Assembly (NCBI GenBank): GCA_028565715.1
Contig: JAOXYC010231681.1
Location: 1 to 10,608 of the forward strand
Length of the DNA stretch: 10,608 nucleotides
Direction: 5' to 3'
Source of the DNA: Phoronis pallida
Taxonomy: Eukaryota > Phoronida > Phoronidae
Shown here: piece after piece, positions 6,801 through 10,608 of the stretch
Layout of the letters: every line of letters begins with the position of its first letter
How positions within the stretch are numbered: position 1 is the first letter of the stretch
Program-made: the position numbers and the translations under genes
The notes under the pieces: generated by a model
Told to the model about the DNA's origin: nothing
What the model saw: the letters and a program-made list of their open reading frames with translations, nothing else
The model's database searches: none

Positions 6801-9346
6801 GTATTTGCATATCTGGTTTACCTATATTTGCACAAATTTTTTTATCATACTGTAATACGGTATTTGAACACAGGCCAATTTGATCCTCGACTCGCCAATT
6901 TGACTCACTGCGATAAATGCCACTTCTTTGGATTATAACACTATAATATCACTTCTTTGCAATATTCAAGTTATTGTAGTTCTTTGGAATATATCAAAAA
7001 ACATATGTTGTGACTAAAACTTTTAAATACTGTAAACCTCCAACTTTGAATTAAATCAACTAAATAAATGTCTTTTATAAATGGTTTGTTTTCATTATAA
7101 ATATTATGTTAGCTTTGCTGGCCGAAGTGATTATCCAATTTGCTGTCTTTTTGAATTATTTTAAGTAACCGCTATAGTTAAACATTTCAACACTTTCATA
7201 CTTCTACTCTTATAAATCTTGACATATGACACTAAAAAAACTTTGCTGAAGCCAACGATTGAAATGTTTTTCTGGTATCAGTTTCAGTTACAAAATAGGT
7301 ACTTCTTTGTTCTGGAAGGTTGAAAATCATTTGCAAGTCTGACATTTATTCTTTAATAAATCTCAATTATTTAGTATCTTTTTTCCAGGACATTCACATC
7401 AGACAGAAGTGGCCCAATGATATTTACTTCAGTGATCAAATCAAGATTGGCGGGGTCCTTGTCAGAGCTACCGTATTTCAGGGCAATCTAATTGCGCAGA
7501 TTGGTAGGTGGAGTAAATATACCTAAATCTAATAAGAAATTGGTCATGACTTTTCTAGCCAAGCTCTGATTTTTAATGTGAGCAGTCAAACCTCATTACA
7601 TTCACCATACCATTAAAAACCTTCAGTTTTGATTAAAAAACCGCAGATCTCAAGTTTTTGATAATACCCTTAAAGGAGGTCAAAGTCGGGTTAGCACAGG
7701 TTTGCTGTTCATGTTTTTAAACTAGCGTGTTTGGTTTGAAACTTTTTGGCTTGACAGTGACACACTCATTCCATGGTGTTCTATTGATTTCAAAAGAAAA
7801 AATGGGCATTTCTTACCGATTTCTGGCAATTTGATGCGTTGGTTAAAATGGAAATTCTCCGTTAAACAGCCGTCTGAAAATATTGTCCGCCATTTCAAAA
7901 TGACGTCATTTCGAGGTAAATAGGTCATGCATCAGCCAGTTCACTTGTGTTCTTGGAGTTGGTCGAACTGTGACCTTTTTAAATTTGATGAGGTCATGGT
8001 TCAACTTTGGAATTTCCCAGACAGGAGAAAAAAGTGGTGAACGCCAAACCAGTACAGAAATAAGGGCTGGTAGCCCTTATTTCTGTATTTTGAGCTTTTA
8101 AACTAGGTAATGATGAGCGCTCTAGTTATCAGTGTTGAAATTCGGACATGTTCTGAGCCATTTGTGATTATAAAAAGGCAACTTTAGTGCATCGAAGAGC
8201 TGTATTTGACGTGTGTAAGTGAGTGGTTTTTGCTGTGTTAACCACGACTGTGGGTTCCTTTAAGTATGGGGTTAACAACTGGGACGTATAAGTTCGGAGA
8301 TCTCAAAACTCAAAAACAAGTGGGGGCGTTTTAAAGTGAAATTTTACACAAGGGGCGGGCATTAAACCGAGTGGGGGCGCTAACCCATTAATTACGGTAT
8401 ACAGCTCAATTAATCACATATTAAGCTAATTGTAGGTTCAAAATGTTAATCACCCAAGTCTTTCCTCTAGGTGTTGGCATCAATGTGAGCAACAGTCTCC
8501 CGACTTCATGTCTGAATGACATTATATCTGAGTATAACAGATGCCATAATGTCAGGCTGACATCATTATCTAATGAACAAGTCATTGCAAGAATTCTGTC
8601 ATGTCTGGAGAAACTGATCGATGAATATCAAGAAGATGGTGGCGTTTCTTTTCTGGAGGAATACTACAAATACTGGCTTCATAGGTAGAGGTTATTTTAT
8701 GAGTCACAGTGTGTATTATACTTGCACAAATTTGAAAAGAATTGGGAAGTAAAAAAAATAAAGACAGAGTACCTGATGTTTGAAAAAAGTCTGAAAAAAC
8801 TATACTCAATTTAAGTTTTCACAAAAAATCTCCAAAATAAACATGAATTTCAAAGAAAACCATTTGAAATAATTGCAGAAATAATACTGGTACTAATTTT
8901 GATGAATAATAACATACATTGTCAAAAAGATGAGGGGACTAAAATTTTTTCTGAAATACTCCCCTGTTCGGTGTGTGAAAATGTCAAAGCTGAACATTTA
9001 CAGATTTGTTTATCATCATGTTCAACTGTTGATGAAATTCAAAGTTGAGATATTAAGTTTCTGTGCAAGAACCAAATTCTGTTATTTTTTCGGGCAGTTT
9101 TGTGTCTTAGTGTTTTTGAATCAGACTTATTGTCATCAATTTAAATGATTGTAAAAATAATTTTTCACTTTCAGCGGTGTCCATGTCAAAGTTGAGAGTG
9201 CTGGAAATATTGAGGGAGAGATCGTTGGACTGGACGAGTATGGGTTCTTGTCTATTAAAGACAAAAATGACCGACTATTTAGTGTTCAGTCTGATGGAAA
9301 CACATTTGACATGATGAAGAATTTAATTGTGCTAAAGCAACAATGA
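669..9346 (+). CDS. HLCS: Holocarboxylase synthetase (biotin--protein ligase), 11 exons, 5' partial
   Basis: HLCS activates biotin with ATP to biotinyl-5'-AMP and transfers biotin to a lysine of the acetyl-CoA, pyruvate, propionyl-CoA and methylcrotonyl-CoA carboxylases, in cytosol and mitochondria (family knowledge). Seen here: join 669-836, 1431-1587, 2312-2907, 3383-3562, 4397-4544, 4911-5034, 5716-5783, 6195-6355, 7389-7503, 8471-8684, 9175-9346. Every intron is GT...AG and every junction phase agrees, giving 700 codons and a stop. Residues 1-457 form the long N-terminal region typical of animal HLCS. Residues about 458-645 are the catalytic domain, with GKGRGGN (479-485), KWPND (541-545) and KIGGVLV (553-559; K553 matches the catalytic lysine of BirA). 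Residues about 646-700 are the C-terminal domain ending near DGNTFDM. The length is close to human HLCS (726 aa), although the true start lies upstream of the window. No inactivating change is visible. The family call is firm; the exon borders are inferred without transcripts. Confidence 0.95.
837..1430 (+). other. HLCS intron 1
   Basis: This is a 594-bp AT-rich intron with donor GTTAGT and acceptor TTCTTTTTAG (ending at 1430). I see no gene, clear repeat or structured element in it. Confidence 0.75.
1431..1587 (+). CDS. HLCS: HLCS exon 2 (N-terminal region)
   Basis: This exon is 157 nt, residues 57-108 plus one base. It runs from VTDISTPLAW to ILEVQELI. Open frame continues past the end for some codons, but the strong donor GTGAGT at 1588 gives the phase (1) needed by exon 3. 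The joined codon T|CT encodes Ser109. Confidence 0.8.
1588..2311 (+). other. HLCS intron 2 with diverged internal repeats
   Basis: This is a 724-bp intron with donor GTGAGT and acceptor CTATTGTAG (ending at 2311). Most of 1,670-2,200 is made of related AT-rich repeats built around TTTGGGACAC and AAAAAGTCAAATTT, annotated separately. A small open frame at 2126-2311 has no recognisable product. Confidence 0.7.
1751..2190. repeat. Diverged direct and inverted repeats in intron 2
   Basis: AAAAAGTCAAATTT occurs identically at 1757-1770 and 2140-2153. In each case AAGTGTC follows 20-24 bp later (1790-1796 and 2177-2183), so two diverged copies of a segment of about 55 bp lie in direct orientation. 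GTGTCCCAAAATG (1792-1804) is also the exact reverse complement of 1917-1929, a 13-bp inverted pair spanning 138 bp. This fits remnants of a small non-autonomous element; no family is identified. Confidence 0.55.
2312..2907 (+). CDS. HLCS: HLCS exon 3 (N-terminal domain, largest exon)
   Basis: This exon is 596 nt, residues 109-307. After a polar linker it opens with PPNVLIYCGKR, which aligns with the NILLYVGSD stretch of vertebrate HLCS. It continues through RYIIYHLSHE, PWMDNASLLIIACE and GGKILNFGS, matching the conserved order there. In BPLs of this type the region is thought to adopt a glutamine-amidotransferase-like fold of regulatory or substrate-recognition function; I infer this from family knowledge and see no catalytic Cys-His-Glu set I could defend. 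Acceptor AG is at 2310-2311, donor GTAAAA at 2908, phase 0. Confidence 0.92.
2908..3382 (+). other. HLCS intron 3
   Basis: This is a 475-bp intron with donor GTAAAA and acceptor ATTTTTTCCAG (ending at 3382). Its middle is an imperfect palindrome of about 164 bp (3095-3258), annotated separately; the rest is plain AT-rich sequence. Confidence 0.75.
3095..3258. repeat. Foldback (imperfect palindrome) in intron 3
   Basis: The inner arms 3120-3143 and 3210-3233 are reverse complements over 24 bp with three mismatches (core ACCTTGGT-GACAG). The outer arms TATGGATAAATTCAT (3095-3109) and ATGAATTTATTCATA (3244-3258) also pair with one mismatch. A small inner hairpin TGACCAC/GTGGTCA lies in the loop. 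No terminal duplication was seen. It resembles a MITE or foldback element. Confidence 0.65.
3383..3562 (+). CDS. HLCS: HLCS exon 4 (N-terminal domain)
   Basis: This exon has 60 whole codons, residues 308-367, from ILLEKETKEM to YLLTDSQ. The pattern LLASFLEELGISC...LSPAYLLT parallels LREILTTLGLSC...LTPLYLLS of vertebrate HLCS. Acceptor AG is at 3381-3382 and donor GTGGGT at 3563; both phases are 0. The open frame runs on into the intron to 3637, but the continuation does not match the family. Confidence 0.92.
3563..4396 (+). other. HLCS intron 4
   Basis: This is an 834-bp intron with donor GTGGGT and acceptor TCTGTTATAG (ending at 4396). It contains a segment of about 332 bp with terminal inverted repeats (3710-4041) and a weak hairpin near 4219-4286 (GGTTAACCAATCAC against GTTATTGGTTGAC). 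A short open frame at 4125-4418 overlaps exon 5 out of frame and is not a gene. Confidence 0.7.
3710..4041. mobile_element. Putative MITE-like insertion with 15-bp terminal inverted repeats
   Basis: ATTCTCACAGTCGGT (3710-3724) matches the reverse complement of 4027-4041 with one mismatch, giving ends 332 bp apart. The inside, especially 3,930-4,040, is richer in G+C and CpG than the surrounding intron, fitting a foreign insertion. There is no transposase reading frame and no clear target-site duplication, so an element boundary is inferred rather than proven. Confidence 0.5.
4397..4544 (+). CDS. HLCS: HLCS exon 5 (N-terminal domain end)
   Basis: This exon is 148 nt, residues 368-416 plus one base, from ETKNAFLKEI to QYLPVVL. 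SLSVEFFN...EITPQYLPVV matches SLRFVSS...EITPSCIPVV in vertebrate HLCS. Acceptor AG is at 4395-4396 and donor GTAAGA at 4545, leaving phase 1. Confidence 0.92.
4545..4910 (+). other. HLCS intron 5
   Basis: This is a 366-bp AT-rich intron with donor GTAAGA and a strong acceptor (ATTTTTTCAG, ending at 4910). I see nothing else in it. Confidence 0.75.
4911..5034 (+). CDS. HLCS: HLCS exon 6 (entry to catalytic domain; 3' part duplicated downstream)
   Basis: This exon is 124 nt, residues 417-457 plus two bases, from DPNIDMVRFN to TMTITD. FNHATFTQHL, LGHVVLYSDVTSSTM aligns with FNLEIYRQNL, LGKVILFAEVTPTTM of vertebrate HLCS, the first strand of the BPL catalytic domain. Donor GTAAGT is at 5035, phase 2, and the split codon AC|T joins exon 7 as Thr458. 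From 4944 on, the exon is copied four more times in the adjoining intron. Copy 1 is taken as the real exon because only it is contiguous with the upstream coding part; reading past its donor meets TAA at once. Confidence 0.88.
4944..5469 (+). repeat. 108/109-bp tandem array duplicating the exon 6 3' end and its splice donor
   Basis: There are about 4.85 copies, starting at 4944, 5053, 5161, 5269 and 5378 (lengths 109, 108, 108, 109 and a partial 92). Each unit carries a CA-rich stretch, the exon core (GGACATGTAGTG to CACTGACAC) and, in copies 1-4, the donor GTAAGT at 5035, 5143, 5251 and 5360. Copy 5 instead reads GTGTGT at 5468. Copies 2, 3 and 5 share CTAGGACATG and are one base shorter in the CA tract; copies 1 and 4 read CTGGGACATG. 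Copy 3 has TAA within the exon-derived frame. The point differences argue against simple assembly stutter. Confidence 0.93.
5470..5715 (+). other. HLCS intron 6, part downstream of the array
   Basis: The inferred intron 6 is 5035-5715, most of its 5' part being the tandem array. After the array, a 246-bp stretch leads to the acceptor TTGTTTTCAG (ending at 5715). An open frame at 5494-5787 crosses this stretch but enters exon 7 in the wrong frame. Confidence 0.7.
5716..5783 (+). CDS. HLCS: HLCS exon 7 (start of biotinyl-AMP loop)
   Basis: This short exon of 68 nt encodes residues 458-480 plus one base. It reads TLLFAVPTSVGLVVVADQ then QTRGK, aligning with vertebrate LMFQTPQEMGLIVIAARQ then TEGKG. 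It carries the first half of the glycine-rich loop that closes over biotin and ATP. Acceptor AG is at 5714-5715 and donor GTAATT at 5784, phase 1. Confidence 0.95.
5784..6194 (+). other. HLCS intron 7
   Basis: This is a 411-bp AT-rich intron with donor GTAATT and acceptor TATTATTTAG (ending at 6194). It has a perfect hairpin at 6085-6120, annotated separately, and nothing else recognisable. Confidence 0.75.
6085..6120. repeat. Perfect 14-bp inverted repeat in intron 7
   Basis: ATTTTTCTTGATCA (6085-6098) and TGATCAAGAAAAAT (6107-6120) are exact reverse complements around an 8-nt loop. Weaker pairing continues outside (ATTTTCG near 6070 with CGAAAAT near 6130). It lies about 75 bp before the exon 8 acceptor. 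Confidence 0.7.
6195..6355 (+). CDS. HLCS: HLCS exon 8 (catalytic core)
   Basis: This exon is 161 nt, residues 481-534. It completes GKGRGGN and continues AWLSPRGCAQ, then LPLTTRLGSR, ILQHIAGLAVVKAVRTLQGYE. The vertebrate counterpart is RGGNVWLSPVGCA...AVVEAVRSIPEYQ. The Arg of KGRGGN (R482) corresponds to a residue changed in human HLCS deficiency (family knowledge). Acceptor AG is at 6193-6194 and donor GTAAGA at 6356, phase 0. Confidence 0.97.
6356..7388 (+). other. HLCS intron 8
   Basis: This is the longest intron, 1,033 bp, with donor GTAAGA and acceptor CTTTTTTCCAG (ending at 7388). It has a telomere-like CCCTAA patch (6463-6544), a 9-bp hairpin TGATGGGCT/AGCCCATCA (6757-6765 and 6782-6790), and scattered short direct repeats (GTATTTGC; CCAATTTGA; CACTTCTTTG) between 6,700 and 6,990. 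No gene is visible. Confidence 0.75.
6463..6544. repeat. Degenerate interstitial telomere-like repeat (CCCTAA)n
   Basis: CTAACCCTAACCCCTTAACC opens the patch at 6463, followed by CTAACC, CCTAACCCTA and, after a gap, GCCTAACCCTAA ending at 6544. The motif is the animal telomere repeat TTAGGG read on the other strand. It is degenerate and lies inside an intron, so it is an interstitial relic or a chance-expanded simple repeat, not a chromosome end. Confidence 0.7.
7389..7503 (+). CDS. HLCS: HLCS exon 9 (KWPND catalytic motif)
   Basis: This exon is 115 nt, residues 535-572 plus one base: DIHIRQKWPNDIYFSDQIK, then IGGVLVRATV, ending LIAQIG. KWPND (541-545) is the family signature, and K553 of KIGGVLV corresponds to the catalytic lysine of BirA. 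Acceptor AG is at 7387-7388 and donor GTAGGT at 7504, phase 1. Confidence 0.97.
8053..8087. repeat. Perfect 16-bp hairpin in intron 9
   Basis: TACAGAAATAAGGGCT (8053-8068) and AGCCCTTATTTCTGTA (8072-8087) are exact reverse complements around a 3-nt loop, GGT. The 11-mer AAATAAGGGCT of the left arm also occurs in intron 2 at 1824-1834. It may be the core of a short foldback element. Confidence 0.8.
8319..8379 (+). repeat. G-rich direct repeat in intron 9
   Basis: AGTGGGGGCG occurs identically at 8319-8328 and 8370-8379, 51 bp apart, with AGGGGCGGGC between them at 8351. The patch ends at ATTACGGTAT, a 10-mer also related to ATACCGTAAT in intron 2 (near 1813). It stands out from the AT-rich intron. 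Confidence 0.5.
8471..8684 (+). CDS. HLCS: HLCS exon 10 (end of catalytic domain)
   Basis: This exon is 214 nt, residues 573-643 plus two bases. The joined G|GT gives IGVGINVSNSLPTSCLNDII, matching [20 protein letters not shown] of vertebrate HLCS. It continues through EQVIARILSCLEKLIDEYQE to EEYYKYWLH (vertebrate LYYRYWVH). Acceptor AG is at 8469-8470; donor GTAGAG at 8685 leaves AG, completed by exon 11 to Ser645. Confidence 0.97.
8685..9174 (+). other. HLCS intron 10
   Basis: This is a 490-bp AT-rich intron with donor GTAGAG and acceptor TTTTTCACTTTCAG (ending at 9174). I see no gene or notable repeat; the 72-codon open frame at 8930-9148 has no family resemblance. Confidence 0.75.
9175..9346 (+). 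CDS. HLCS: HLCS exon 11 (C-terminal domain and stop)
   Basis: This exon is 172 nt and ends with TGA at 9344-9346. It encodes GVHVKVESAGNIEGEIVGLD, then a stretch including YGFLSI, DRLFSV and DGNTFDMMKNLI, matching the vertebrate ending VSIVGLDDSGFLQV...DGNSFDMLRNLI. This SH3-like C-terminal domain of BPLs contributes to ATP and carrier-protein binding (family knowledge). The protein ends four residues after the conserved NLIVL. Confidence 0.96.
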
Positions 9347-9361
9347 ACCAGGTCCAGTGGC

Positions 9362-9367
9362 AATAAA
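9362..9367 (+). terminator. Polyadenylation signal AATAAA of HLCS
   Basis: This canonical AATAAA lies 16 bp after the stop codon. GU-rich sequence (ATGTTTGGTT) follows near 9391, so cleavage is expected around 9380-9395. It implies a very short 3' UTR. Confidence 0.7.
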
Positions 9368-9395
9368 GATGGATTTCTAAAGCAATATAAACATG

Positions 9396-9616
9396 TTTGG
9401 TTAAAGACACGCTTATTTTACCGAGCGTTTTTCGTATCTATGAAATTATTCTCCAATCATTGTCAACATATCTATGTTGATAATAATTGGACAATTGTTG
9501 GGTGAGTTACCTACCAGTGCTGATAAAGAATCATTTTGTAGATACAAAAAAAAACATTTTATATTTTAATTTTCTAGAATTGTTTTTGTTGGTGTAAGAT
9601 GGTTCATATTGGACTC
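9396..9616. other. Downstream intergenic DNA
   Basis: This is AT-rich sequence after the expected cleavage site of HLCS. No exon-like frame or structured repeat was found here. Confidence 0.6.
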
Positions 9617-9949
9617 TGTTAAAGATACTGTCTCCTTGTTGGTGAGGATCTGGGGTCAAAATTTTACGAATATAATTAACCGGCATCATAGTCAAACAAT
9701 TCAGAAAAATCGGTAAAGGGGTAAATTTGAGATCTTTGTATCCAAAAAAACCTTGTCTGACAACAAGGTTTTCGAAATTTACACTTCTTTAGGATAAAAA
9801 GCTCAAATTTACCCTTTACCGATTTTTTTTGAATTTTTTTACTAAGATGCAGGTTAATTATATTCTTCAAAGGACTCGTACACACAATTTCTAGTTGATT
9901 TGAATTTTGATCCCAGATCATCACCAACGAGGAGACAGTATCTTTAACA
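9617..9949. mobile_element. Long foldback / MITE-like element with terminal inverted repeats of about 48 bp
   Basis: The left end (9617-9664) and right end pair over about 48 bp with only three mismatches, starting TGTTAAAGATACTGTCTCCT. Pairing resumes further in after an extra stretch of about 35 bp in the right arm, through GGTTAATTATATTC and TCGGTAAAGGG-TAAATTTGAG. It closes at AAAACCTTGT/ACAAGGTTTT near 9,765. Nearly the whole 333 bp can thus fold back on itself. There is no transposase frame and no obvious target-site duplication. The reverse open frame 9676-9927 is a by-product of the symmetry. Confidence 0.8.
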
Positions 9950-9972
9950 ATGATATGAGGTGTAGTTACCTA

Positions 9973-10134
9973 TTCAGAGTCATGTTTGATGAGCTTGAAT
10001 AGCTTTCAAATCCATCTCGGATACTTCTTCAGTTTGTACTGATGATATTGAGCATTCAATGTCATCAGTACGAACTAAAGAATAATCCGAGATGGATTTG
10101 AAAGCTATTCATTCTCATCAAGCATGACTCTGAA
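9973..10134. repeat. Second foldback element, 162 bp near-palindrome
   Basis: TTCAGAGTCATG at 9973 pairs with the right arm ending at 10134. The arms are about 80 nt with roughly eight mismatches, and include an uninterrupted match over GAATAGCTTTCAAATCCATC and its continuation TCGGAT. The centre (TATTGAGCATTCAATG) is itself palindromic, so there is almost no loop. It begins only 24 bp after the preceding foldback. No coding capacity. Confidence 0.8.
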
Positions 10135-10608
10135 ATGTACATATGTTTTTGTTGTTGGTTTACATAATGTTATGAGCACCTTTAATCTTATTCGAACAAA
10201 AATAGAATAGGGAATGGTGTGTTTGAAGTTAATCTAGGACCAAAATGAATTATTTATCCCAGAATTTTATATAGTGATGAATGAAAACTGTTTTTTTTCT
10301 TAGAATTTTTATAGGGTTCAAATTTGTTGTTTCCTGCAACTCATTTTTTCAGAATTTGATGTTTATATAATCAAGAAACGACTGAAGAGTCCATTAGTTT
10401 AATTGCTGTTAATGGTAAAATGCTGCTGTTAAGTATGTGTCAAATGATGGTGTAGAAAATGGTGTTTGTTTCACAAGCATTGTTTATTTTGTAATAATCT
10501 GCCTAAGGATGCAGATTTTTTTGATAAAGCCACTTTACAATCTTGAGTCAAATTGTCTACACCCTGTCGGAATGTGATGACACTGATCTCTGTATGATTT
10601 CTAAGACA
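10135..10608. other. Intergenic DNA to window end
   Basis: AT-rich sequence with no recognisable gene. A short hairpin AATCTGC/GCAGATT lies at 10496-10517; nothing else stands out. Confidence 0.55.

Larger units (their letters stand above)
7504..8470 (+). other. HLCS intron 9
   Basis: This is a 967-bp intron with donor GTAGGT and acceptor TTTCCTCTAG (ending at 8470). It contains a palindromic TGACGTCA (7901-7908), a perfect 16-bp hairpin (8053-8087) and a G-rich repeat patch (8319-8379). The reverse-strand open frame at 7722-7928 has no recognisable product. Confidence 0.75.

Noticed and set aside
6701-6938. Two overlapping hydrophobic open frames (60 and 73 codons) in intron 8
   Set aside because: The AT-rich sequence gives hydrophobic residues by composition; there is no splice-consistent link to the gene and no recognisable family.
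3728-7908. Two perfect TGACGTCA (CRE-like) sites at 3728-3735 and 7901-7908
   Set aside because: Both are deep in introns, one inside a likely insertion; single 8-mers are too weak to call regulatory sites.
9676-9927. 83-codon reverse-strand open frame
   Set aside because: It lies wholly within the 333-bp foldback element and shows no protein family features.

Overview
The window is eukaryotic genomic DNA, AT-rich, almost certainly from an invertebrate animal. It holds most of one intron-rich gene on the + strand: holocarboxylase synthetase (HLCS, biotin--protein ligase). The call rests on eleven exons with GT/AG borders whose phases match at every junction. Spliced, they give 2,103 nt: 700 codons plus a TGA stop at 9344-9346. 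The 5' end of the coding sequence is missing, because the first visible exon opens after a splice acceptor with no in-frame Met. Residue numbers below count from that first visible codon.

Layout: 1-668 is intron or upstream DNA with short degenerate repeats. Exons 1-6 (669-836, 1431-1587, 2312-2907, 3383-3562, 4397-4544, 4911-5034) encode the long N-terminal region of animal HLCS. Exons 7-10 (5716-5783, 6195-6355, 7389-7503, 8471-8684) encode the catalytic BPL/LplA-type domain, with the GKGRGGN biotinyl-AMP loop and the KWPND motif. Exon 11 (9175-9346) encodes the small C-terminal domain. A poly(A) signal lies at 9362-9367. From about 9,400 to the end there is no recognisable gene, but two adjacent long foldback repeats are present.

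The most unusual structure is a 108/109-bp tandem array (4944-5469, about 4.85 copies). It duplicates the 3' part of exon 6 together with its 5' splice site and the start of intron 6, so several decoy donor sites sit in a row. The introns also hold several foldback or terminal-inverted-repeat segments (intron 3, intron 4, intron 7, intron 9) and a degenerate telomere-like CCCTAA patch (intron 8). I found no bacterial features, CRISPR array, tRNA/rRNA gene or second protein-coding gene. Nothing here points convincingly to a new biological system. The splice-site array and the paired foldbacks are the items most worth checking.
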